Positions 1-6,209 of a stretch of 6,607 bases of DNA are shown here, piece after piece. Below the pieces are notes generated by a model that had not been told where the DNA came from, did not search any database, and saw nothing but the letters and a program-made list of their open reading frames with translations. The DNA is from Flammeovirgaceae bacterium. GTDB taxonomy: Bacteria; Bacteroidota; Bacteroidia; Cytophagales; MED-G16. The first letter of the stretch is position 1, and each line of letters begins with the position of its first letter. Both the position numbers and the translations under genes were made by a program. The stretch spans positions 1 through 6,607 of the forward strand of contig NZYP01000048.1 in assembly GCA_002702205.1 (NCBI GenBank), written 5' to 3'.

Positions 1-1436
1 CCTTTATAGCTATTTAGGTTACTGTATGGGACAGTGATGCTACTCGATGAAATTGTGTAGTCAGAGACACTAGCCGAACCACTAAAAGTTAAATTTGCAG
101 TAATATCCTGTGCATTTGGCTTATTGCTTAGCCGAATAAAAATTCTTATAGATTCAGATTCTTTGATTGTTGCACTTTTGACGTAGGAACCTTCACTCTC
201 AATGTTAAGGGTAACTGGTATGTCATCAGGTACAACATCATCGCTTTTAAAAATCCTCACATGTCCAGCATCGTTGCCATTTCCGTCGTTATATATAGAG
301 CTTGTTCCAACAATTGACGCGTTACCGCTTATAGCAGTAGCATTGCCACTGAAGTCAAATGAACCCTCTCCTGCTAAATAGGCAATACTCTCCCAATACC
401 CGTCAACGTATTGAAATACTTCAGTAAGGCCTTTGCTGAAATGTGGAGAACCCACTGAAATGAACTTACCATCTTTGTTAAGAGAAATAGAAGTACCAAA
501 ATTGTCTCCCCACTTCCCGTCAAGATTACTACCAACTTGTGACCATGTTGTTCCATTCCACTCATACACTTTCACGTGACCTCTTCCTAAATCACCTGCT
601 TTAGGTGCCCCGATAGCAACAATAGAACCATCTGAGCTGAGAGATACAGAACTACCACTCTGATCTCCAGCAGCCTCACCTTCTATGTCACTACCTCTCT
701 GAACCCATAAACTCCCGTCCCACTCGTACACTCTGACATGACCAGCATCATCACCATTACTATCATTTCTAAATGCCCCTATGGCAACAATAGTTCCATC
801 TGAGCTTACTGATACAGCATAACCACTATAATCATCAGCAGCCTCACCGTCTATGTCAATGCCTCTCTGAACCCATGCCGAACCGTCCCACTCGTACACT
901 CTGACATGACCAGCATCATTAGCACTACCATCATTTCTATATGCCCCTATAGCAACAATATTTCCATCTGAGCTGAGAGATACAGAATAACCACTATAAT
1001 CAAGAGCTGCTTCACCGTCTATGTCTCTACCTCTCTTAATCCATGTCGATCCGTCCCAATCGTACACTCTGACATGACCAGCATCAGTACCATTACCATC
1101 ATTTCCAGTTGTCCCGATAGCAACAGTAGTTCCATCTGAGCTGAGAGATACAGAATGACCACTTTGATCAGTTGCAGCTTCACCGTCTATGTCACTACCT
1201 CTCTTAATCCATGAAGATCCATCCCAAACGTAAACTCTGACATGACCAGAAGAAGCACCATTATCATCATTTCCAGTTGCCCCGATAGCAACAGTAGTTC
1301 CATCTGAGCTGAGAGATAAAGCAGCACCACTATAATCAAGTGCAGCCTCGCCATCTATGTCAGGTCCTAACTGTACCCAGTCCTGAGAGAAAGCAAAATA
1401 AGGAATTAATAGGAATATAAATAGATGGTATTTCAT
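1..1436 (-). CDS. Exported FG-GAP beta-propeller / Calx-beta protein, C-terminus outside window
   Basis: The frame is open from ATG at 1436-1434 to the left edge: 478 residues and no stop. Residues 1-17 form a signal peptide (hydrophobic LFIFLLIPYFAF, likely cleaved in AFS/Q). Residues 19-398 hold seven blade-like repeats of the FG-GAP_2/integrin-alpha type. Each has a D-[YQNF]-[SF]-G motif (residues 34, 90, 146, 202, 258, 311, 361), usually followed by SLSSDG..VAIG, an acidic/Asn-Gly loop, GHV[RK]V and an aromatic W-[DN]-G..W strand. Seven repeats suit one closed propeller, and the N/D/G-rich loops may bind Ca2+. From about residue 405, a beta-rich stretch with E-S-E-S-I-R-I and S-G-S-A-S-V-S-D-Y-T resembles a Calx-beta domain. 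Such proteins are usually surface-exposed or secreted; ligand and role are unknown. A C-terminal secretion (T9SS) domain is plausible but not visible. The gene is divergent from the DUF5916 gene. Confidence 0.88.
   Translation of the reverse strand, partial: MKYHLFIFLLIPYFAFSQDWVQLGPDIDGEAALDYSGAALSLSSDGTTVAIGATGNDDNGASSGHVRVYVWDGSSWIKRGSDIDGEAATDQSGHSVSLSSDGTTVAIGTTGNDGNGTDAGHVRVYDWDGSTWIKRGRDIDGEAALDYSGYSVSLSSDGNIVAIGAYRNDGSANDAGHVRVYEWDGSAWVQRGIDIDGEAADDYSGYAVSVSSDGTIVAIGAFRNDSNGDDAGHVRVYEWDGSLWVQRGSDIEGEAAGDQSGSSVSLSSDGSIVAIGAPKAGDLGRGHVKVYEWNGTTWSQVGSNLDGKWGDNFGTSISLNKDGKFISVGSPHFSKGLTEVFQYVDGYWESIAYLAGEGSFDFSGNATAISGNASIVGTSSIYNDGNGNDAGHVRIFKSDDVVPDDIPVTLNIESEGSYVKSATIKESESIRIFIRLSNKPNAQDITANLTFSGSASVSDYTISSSSITVPYSNLNSYK
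528..1361 (-). repeat. Five tandem coding repeats, 168-bp period (propeller blades)
   Basis: Starting each unit at the D-I-D-G motif, the units are 1194-1361, 1026-1193, 858-1025, 690-857 (168 bp, 56 codons each) and 528-689 (162 bp, 54 codons). Similarity is visible at DNA level and not only in the protein. For example, the 19-mer CCATCTGAGCTGAGAGATA (plus strand) recurs at the same phase in four of the five units. Units two to four, counted from the start codon, look closest. Blades six and seven, further downstream in the gene, are protein-level relatives with shorter spacing (53 and 50 residues) and little DNA identity. The regular, in-frame period points to amplification by unequal recombination or slippage within one gene. 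Confidence 0.93.
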
Positions 1437-1595
1437 AGTGGTTAGGTGTTATTTAATCCTAAAAATAATGATTTAATATTATTACTTTTCTTTATTCTAA
1501 TATTTTATTAATTGTTGAATACATAGGCAGTAATAAGAAAAAGGTTTTTATTAGTTTAGCATCTAATTATTAACAAATTTTGAAAAAATCAATTT
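1437..1595. promoter_or_regulatory. Divergent intergenic region, presumed to hold two promoters
   Basis: This 159-bp, very AT-rich spacer separates the start codons of two divergently oriented exported-protein genes, so both promoters are expected here. I searched by eye for the Bacteroidota -7 element (TAnnTTTG) with an upstream TTG. Only one-mismatch candidates turned up, such as AAATTTTG at 1575-1582 on the plus strand, and none had a convincing partner element. No purine-rich Shine-Dalgarno sequence precedes either ATG. The role is inferred from position. Confidence 0.35.
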
Positions 1596-3806
1596 ATGAA
1601 AAGTTTTTTGAGTGTTTTCTTTCTCATGATTTTCTCAGTAAGTATTTATAGTCAAACTCAAGAAATTAAAAAAAAGACTTTAGAGGCAGTTAAAATCAAT
1701 TCAGAGGATATAAATCTTGACGGCAAACTAGATGAGCTTTTGTGGGCTGATATAACTGGCATTGATGATTTCTTGATGCAGGAACCTATTGAAGGTGGTG
1801 AACCTACTGAAAATACAATAATTAAAATAGCCTACGACGAAAAATACCTATACATTGGTGCAATACTATATGATTCTGAGCCTGATGGAATAAAAGCATA
1901 TAAAATGAGGAAAGATGCCCCTCTCAATACTGACGATAGGTTTATGTGGATACTAGACACCTACCTTGACGGAAGAAATGCCTATTTCTTTGAGATAAAT
2001 CCTAGGGGTCTTATGGGAGATGGGTTATTGACCATTGGCCAGGGTAGAACTCTAAATAAAGACTGGGATGGTATATGGAGGCCTTGGACGTACATAGGTG
2101 ATTTTGGCTGGTCTACAGAGATTAGAATACCCTTTCACACCTTAAATTTTGATCCAAAAATCAGTACTTGGGGAATTAACTTCCAGAGGACAGTAAGGAG
2201 AAAAAACGAGGAAATATTATGGTCAGGACATAAAAGGAACCAGGGCCTATACAGGCCACAGGATGCAGGTATTGTCACGGGACTAAATAACATATCACAG
2301 GGGCTAGGTCTTGAGGTTGTTGGGTACGGGAAAGTAGAAGGTTCTAAAATTGAAAACTACTCTGGAGAAGGTTATATTAAAGACGCAAATATTGATGGTG
2401 GGTTAGATGTAAATTATAATATAACCTCGGGACTGAAAGCTTCTCTCACTTTAAATACCGATTTTGCTGAAACTGAAGTTGATGAGAGACAGATTAATTT
2501 GACTAGGTTCCCCATTCGATTCCCTGAGAAAAGAGATTTTTTTCTAGAGGGTGCAAACATCTTAAGATTTGCATCTAGTAGCGGAGTATACCCATACTTT
2601 TCTAGAAAAATTGGACTCCAATCTGGAAACCCCGTTCCAATTTTATTTGGAGGAAGAATCATTGGTAAAATTGGTAATATTGAAGTTGCAGCAAAACAGG
2701 TAAAAACAAGAGAAACAGGTTTTGGTAACTCAGAAGATTTCTCTGTGCTTAGACTTAAACAAAATTTCCTCAAAGAGAGCAGCATTGGTGTTCTATACAC
2801 AAGAAGACACACCAATAAAGGAAAGGAATTCATTCCTCCCTTGCAAGATAGGAATACTCTTGGGGTAGATTTAAGTTTAAATACATCAACTTTCCTAAAA
2901 AACAAAAACCTACAGTTTCAGGCATTTGCAGTCGTTCATAACCCTAACTCTCTTGATGAAATTAATAATAACATCTGGGACAGATCCGCAAGAGGACTTC
3001 GATTTAATTTCCCAAATGACCCCTGGTCAGGAAGTTTATCATACAGAGAATTTGGAGTGTCTTACGATCCAGCTGTAGGCTTCTCAAGAAGGAACTCATT
3101 CAGGAGAGTTGAGCCAAGAATTAGGTTTTCTCCTATATTAGAGAATAGCTCTCTAATTAGAGAACTTCAGTGGGAGGTAAGCTTTGAGAATCTGATGAGT
3201 TTACAATGGAAAAAACTAACACAAAATATTAGATTAACTCCATTATCAATTCGATTTGAGAGTGGTGATGAGATTTCATACCAAATTATAAGAAACTTTG
3301 AAAGTCTTGAATATAATTTTGATATTCTAGGTGATAAATCAATAATTATCCCAATTGGAAACTATACCAACTGGTTACATCAAATTGAATTAGAGACAGC
3401 AAACTATAGAAAAATAGTATATGAGATTGAACTTAATACGGAAGGGTTTTGGTCTGGGAATAGAACCGAATATCAAAATAACTTAACTTTTAGACCCTAC
3501 CCAGGTATTAATTTAAACTTAGGCTATATCCATTCTAGAATAAATTTGGAAGAAGGAAATTTTAAAACTAATCTGATTCGCTTTCTTAGTGACTTTGATC
3601 TCTCTCCTTTTATCTCATTCTCCTCAAATATTCAGTATGACGACATAAGTAAAGAAATAGGGATGAATAACAGGTTTAAGTATACAATCACTCCTGGATC
3701 CGATATCTATTTTGTATATAATCACAACTGGATTGACGATGCTGGGAAATTTAAAACAACTTCTATGATGGGAGCTAGTAAGATTACTTATACCCACAGA
3801 TTTTAA
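1596..3806 (+). CDS. CBM9-like / DUF5916 outer-membrane protein
   Basis: This is a complete 736-residue protein. Residues 1-20 are a signal peptide (hydrophobic core FLSVFFLMIFSVSI, likely cleaved near YS/Q). Residues about 30-225 match the carbohydrate-binding-family-9-like (DOMON-type) domain seen at the N-terminus of DUF5916 proteins, with L-D-G-K-L-D-E-L-L-W at 41-50, A-Y-D-E-K-Y-L-Y-I-G at 79-88 and W-S-T-E-I-R-I-P-F at 172-180. The rest is the DUF5916 region. Its hallmark is at 283-320 (T-L-N-T-D-F-A-E-T-E-V-D, then R-F-P-E-K-R-D-F-F-L-E-G). It continues as alternating amphipathic strands and ends T-Y-T-H-R-F, with the C-terminal Phe typical of barrels assembled by the BAM complex. It is therefore probably an outer-membrane barrel with a periplasmic domain. 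The substrate is unknown, and the CBM9 likeness does not prove sugar binding. The ATG at 1596 is chosen because the signal peptide starts there. It is convergent with the flavodoxin gene, 33 bp away. Confidence 0.9.
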   Translation: MKSFLSVFFLMIFSVSIYSQTQEIKKKTLEAVKINSEDINLDGKLDELLWADITGIDDFLMQEPIEGGEPTENTIIKIAYDEKYLYIGAILYDSEPDGIKAYKMRKDAPLNTDDRFMWILDTYLDGRNAYFFEINPRGLMGDGLLTIGQGRTLNKDWDGIWRPWTYIGDFGWSTEIRIPFHTLNFDPKISTWGINFQRTVRRKNEEILWSGHKRNQGLYRPQDAGIVTGLNNISQGLGLEVVGYGKVEGSKIENYSGEGYIKDANIDGGLDVNYNITSGLKASLTLNTDFAETEVDERQINLTRFPIRFPEKRDFFLEGANILRFASSSGVYPYFSRKIGLQSGNPVPILFGGRIIGKIGNIEVAAKQVKTRETGFGNSEDFSVLRLKQNFLKESSIGVLYTRRHTNKGKEFIPPLQDRNTLGVDLSLNTSTFLKNKNLQFQAFAVVHNPNSLDEINNNIWDRSARGLRFNFPNDPWSGSLSYREFGVSYDPAVGFSRRNSFRRVEPRIRFSPILENSSLIRELQWEVSFENLMSLQWKKLTQNIRLTPLSIRFESGDEISYQIIRNFESLEYNFDILGDKSIIIPIGNYTNWLHQIELETANYRKIVYEIELNTEGFWSGNRTEYQNNLTFRPYPGINLNLGYIHSRINLEEGNFKTNLIRFLSDFDLSPFISFSSNIQYDDISKEIGMNNRFKYTITPGSDIYFVYNHNWIDDAGKFKTTSMMGASKITYTHRF

Positions 3807-3839
3807 TAAAGTATAATAAGGGGTAATTATTAAAAAAAG

Positions 3840-4355
3840 TTAAATTAAATCAGATTTAATTTGGGATAACCACTTATCTACCCTCTCATCCGTCATCTCG
3901 TGCTGGTTATCATCATCAATTACTAAACCATAAAAGTCTCCGTCAGGATTAACACCTAATGACTCGTCAAAATCATACCCATCAGTTGACCAACTACCAA
4001 ATACTTTTCCACCATTCTTTAAAACAACCTCAGCTAAAATTCCAATTCCATCAACAAAACTATCTGGATAACCAAGTTGATCTCCTAGACCAAAATAAGT
4101 GGTATTAATTCCTGTAAAGTCAATTTTTTTAAATTCAGGAAAAAAGTAATCCCAGTCGCTTTGAAGTTCACCAATATACCATGTTGGAACTCCAATTAAA
4201 ATGGTTTTATATTTCTTAAAATCATCGGGAGAGATAGAATTTACTTCTAATAAATCAACTTTATCTTCACCTATTTTTTCATGTAAGCTTTTGGCTACGT
4301 TCTCAGTTGCTCCGGTATCAGAACCGTATATTATTGCAATAGTATTTTGTGACAT
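3840..4355 (-). CDS. Long-chain flavodoxin
   Basis: This 171-residue cytoplasmic FMN protein is a low-potential one-electron carrier that can replace ferredoxin. The FMN phosphate loop is G-S-D-T-G-A-T-E at 11-18. The loop that stacks on the isoalloxazine ring is P-T-W-Y-I-G-E-L-Q-S-D-W-D at 57-69, with W59 the likely stacking residue. The second flavin loop is F-G-L-G-D-Q-L-G-Y-P-D at 88-98, with Y96. The length and the insertion around 125-145, followed by G-L-V-I-D-D-D-N-Q at 143-151, place it with long-chain flavodoxins (FldA/IsiB type). In many bacteria these are induced when iron is short, but I see no convincing Fur box in the 89-bp spacer. The gene is divergent from the acyl-CoA dehydrogenase. 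That enzyme class normally passes electrons to ETF, so a direct link is only a possibility. ATG at 4355-4353 gives the normal N-terminus, with the first beta strand starting at residue 5. Confidence 0.95.
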   Translation of the reverse strand: MSQNTIAIIYGSDTGATENVAKSLHEKIGEDKVDLLEVNSISPDDFKKYKTILIGVPTWYIGELQSDWDYFFPEFKKIDFTGINTTYFGLGDQLGYPDSFVDGIGILAEVVLKNGGKVFGSWSTDGYDFDESLGVNPDGDFYGLVIDDDNQHEMTDERVDKWLSQIKSDLI

Positions 4356-4444
4356 TTTTTAACTAATTTTATTAAGAGGCAGAAAAATAAATAATTTAAT
4401 ATGATATTTTTTTGCAATATTAACGTGTTAATACATAATATAAA
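4356..4444. promoter_or_regulatory. Divergent promoter region, flavodoxin / acyl-CoA dehydrogenase
   Basis: These 89 AT-rich bases lie between two divergent start codons and must carry the promoters for both genes unless one is transcribed from further away. No clean TAnnTTTG element was found on either strand; a T-run ending TTTG at 4411-4414 is only a partial match. The most ordered element is the inverted repeat at 4418-4433, listed separately. Confidence 0.35.
4418..4433. promoter_or_regulatory. Inverted repeat TATTAAC-GT-GTTAATA, candidate operator
   Basis: Two perfect 7-bp arms flank a 2-bp centre, ending 11 bp before the acyl-CoA dehydrogenase ATG. The near-gapless symmetry suits a dimeric repressor site and is unsuited to an RNA hairpin, because the loop would be too small. 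If bound, it would most directly block the downstream dehydrogenase gene. In such AT-rich DNA a palindrome of this size can arise by chance, so the assignment is tentative. Confidence 0.3.
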
Positions 4445-5620
4445 ATGAAAAAAGATAATTTTAAATCACCTGATTTCTACAGTATTGATACGTTATTTAA
4501 TGAGGAACAGTTGCTAGTCAGAGATGCTGTCAGAGAATGGGTAAAAGAGAATGTATCTCCTATTATTGAGGATTGTGCTCTATCGGGAAAATTCCCTGAT
4601 CACCTAGTAAAAAAATTGGCTGAAATTGGAGGTTTTGGTGGATTTCTTCCCATTAAATATGGTGGTGCAGAAATAGATTACACCTCTTATGGACTAATGA
4701 TGCAAGAGCTAGAAAGAGGTGACTCAGCTATAAGAGTTTTAAGTTCTGTTCAGTCACTAGTAATGAACACAATATTTTCACTTGGATCTGAAGATCAAAA
4801 ATTGAGTTACTTACCAAAACTTGCTTCTGGAGATACAATTGGAAGTTTTGGAATGTCAGAGCCAAGCCACGGATCTGACCCTTCATCTATGAAGAGTCAC
4901 TATGAGGAAAAAGACGATTATTATTTAATTAATGGTTCAAAAATGTGGATAGGACATGCCCCCATCTGCGATCTAGCAGTAGTCTGGGCTAAAGGTCCTT
5001 CAAATAAATTTGGTGCATTTATCGTAGAAAGAAACACTGAAGGGTTTACTACAGCAAAAATTGAAAAGAAATGGTCATTTAGAGCCTCAGAAACTGGAGA
5101 GTTAATTTTTCAAAACATGAAAGTTCCAAAAGAGAACATATTGGTAGAAACTGATAACATCAAAGATTTATTTAATAGATTAAATATTGGAAGATTTGGT
5201 GTTGCTTGGGGCACATTAGGTATTGCCATGGAATGTTATGACGTAGCACTAAAATATTCTAGTGAGAGAAAACAGTTCGGCAATAATATTAATTCCTACC
5301 AACTTATTCAGAAAAAATTAGTTGATATGCTTACAGAGATAACAAAATCACAGGTCTTAACATGGAGATTAGGGTTTCTAATGGATAAAGGTGAGGCATC
5401 ATTTGAACAAATTTCAATGGCAAAAAAAATTAATGTGAAGATGGCATGTGAAGTTGCAAAAATATCTCGTTCAGTACTAGGGGGTATGGGTATAACTGGA
5501 GAATATCCAATTATGAGACATATTAATAATCTTGAGGCTTTGGTTACATATCAGGGAACAGAGGAGATACACACACTAATAATTGGTAAAAAAATTACAG
5601 GAATTTCAGCAATCAAGTAA
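4445..5620 (+). CDS. Acyl-CoA dehydrogenase, glutaryl-CoA dehydrogenase-like, catalytic Glu replaced by Gln
   Basis: This 391-residue flavoprotein is a full-length member of the acyl-CoA dehydrogenase family. It most resembles glutaryl-CoA dehydrogenase, which oxidises and decarboxylates glutaryl-CoA to crotonyl-CoA in lysine/tryptophan breakdown and passes electrons to ETF. Visible landmarks are E-L-E-R-G-D-S at 88-94, the FAD/substrate loop F-G-M-S-E-P-S-H-G-S-D-P-S-S-M at 135-149, R-A-S-E-T-G-E-L at 213-220, Y-Q-L-I-Q-K-K-L-V-D-M-L-T-E-I-T at 285-300, L-G-G-M-G-I-T-G-E-Y at 345-354 and the C-terminal G-T-E-E-I-H-T-L-I-I-G-K-K-I-T-G-I at 371-387. The catalytic base, normally Glu in the Y-E-G-T motif, is Gln370 (codon CAG, 5552-5554). 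E90 and R97 align with human Glu87 and Arg94, which bind the glutaryl carboxylate, but human Ser95 is Val98. It may be slow, altered in specificity or non-catalytic. Function is therefore inferred only at family level. Confidence 0.9.
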   Translation: MKKDNFKSPDFYSIDTLFNEEQLLVRDAVREWVKENVSPIIEDCALSGKFPDHLVKKLAEIGGFGGFLPIKYGGAEIDYTSYGLMMQELERGDSAIRVLSSVQSLVMNTIFSLGSEDQKLSYLPKLASGDTIGSFGMSEPSHGSDPSSMKSHYEEKDDYYLINGSKMWIGHAPICDLAVVWAKGPSNKFGAFIVERNTEGFTTAKIEKKWSFRASETGELIFQNMKVPKENILVETDNIKDLFNRLNIGRFGVAWGTLGIAMECYDVALKYSSERKQFGNNINSYQLIQKKLVDMLTEITKSQVLTWRLGFLMDKGEASFEQISMAKKINVKMACEVAKISRSVLGGMGITGEYPIMRHINNLEALVTYQGTEEIHTLIIGKKITGISAIK

Positions 5621-5639
5621 TCTTTTTTAAAATTAAAAA

Positions 5640-6209
5640 TTACATCTTCTTACCAAGAAAATGATTAACTCCACTTGGAAGAGGGTTTCCAGATGATCTT
5701 CTGTAAGAAACAACTTGACCAATATGATATAATGAATCTGATATTGGACCATGAAATAGATTGTAAAAATCATATCCCTTATCACCAAACCTAACTTTTG
5801 AAGAATTAAAGTCATCTTCACTATATTTTAATATTAAATCGATAGACTCCTTTATTAATTTTAAGGTATTTTCTCTTAAATCTTTAAATGATAACTCTGG
5901 ATAAGATTCTGATCTCTCAACTTTAATGTCTTTCATCCCACTATTTATAATTATTGCTAATGTATATATATGCTCCAATGTTGCCCTTGTTGAAATTCCA
6001 GTATCAGATGGTTTATATTTCAAATCATTTTCATTAAGACCCTCAGTAGCCCAGTAATACCTGAAACCTACTGCGTGTAGAAAACGAGAAATTACAGCGT
6101 TCTCAGAATAGTTATCTTCAGAGTCTTTAATATCAAAAAAATAATTTTTTTCTTGTGAGAAAGACTGTATTGATATTAATAATAAAATAAAGACAGATAT
6201 TTTTTTCAT
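5640..6209 (-). CDS. Secreted DinB-fold protein, function unknown
   Basis: This is a complete 189-residue protein. Residues 1-19 are a signal peptide (hydrophobic SVFILLLISIQSF, likely cleaved at FS/Q), so it should act in the periplasm or at the envelope. The mature part resembles DinB-like four-helix proteins of flavobacteria. It has G-F-R-Y-Y-W-A-T-E-G-L at 48-58 on helix one, T-L-E-H-I-Y at 77-82, and G-P-I-S-D-S-L-Y-H-I-G-Q-V-V-S-Y-R-R-S-S-G-N-P at 154-176. H80 and H162, with D158 four residues before H162, sit where DinB proteins carry their metal-binding triad, so a divalent metal site is plausible. No enzymatic function can be assigned; some cytoplasmic DinB-fold relatives are thiol-dependent transferases. 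Its ATG (6209-6207) overlaps the stop of the upstream MscS gene in ATGA, so translation is probably coupled. It is convergent with the acyl-CoA dehydrogenase gene, 19 bp away. Confidence 0.78.
   Translation of the reverse strand: MKKISVFILLLISIQSFSQEKNYFFDIKDSEDNYSENAVISRFLHAVGFRYYWATEGLNENDLKYKPSDTGISTRATLEHIYTLAIIINSGMKDIKVERSESYPELSFKDLRENTLKLIKESIDLILKYSEDDFNSSKVRFGDKGYDFYNLFHGPISDSLYHIGQVVSYRRSSGNPLPSGVNHFLGKKM

Noticed and set aside
374..565. A 63-codon minus-strand open frame inside the propeller gene
   Set aside because: It is in another frame on the same strand as the propeller gene, which continues uninterrupted through this region with clear domain sequence.
528..1361. Regular repeats as a CRISPR array or non-coding satellite
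   Set aside because: The period is 168 bp with no repeat/spacer structure, and the units are in frame and encode propeller blades.
1464..1483. Inverted repeat AATAAT/ATTATT in the left divergent spacer
   Set aside because: Six A/T-only pairs around an 8-bp loop are expected by chance in DNA this AT-rich.
2414..2905. A 163-codon open frame on the minus strand inside the DUF5916 gene
   Set aside because: It lies wholly antisense to a well-supported coding region, has no recognisable motif or signal, and is explained by codon bias of the real gene.
3812..3839. Hairpin terminator between the DUF5916 and flavodoxin genes (TAATAA, loop GGGGTAA, TTATTA)
   Set aside because: The stem is only six A-T pairs and no T-run follows on the plus strand. 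On the minus strand the T-run lies before the stem, so it does not fit an intrinsic terminator.
5621..5639. Bidirectional terminator between the convergent acyl-CoA dehydrogenase and DinB-like genes
   Set aside because: The 19 bases contain T and A runs but no GC-containing stem, so nothing beyond AT-rich composition supports it.
5633..5821. A 62-codon minus-strand open frame over the end of the DinB-like gene
   Set aside because: It is out of frame with the DinB-like gene, whose conserved C-terminal motif lies here.
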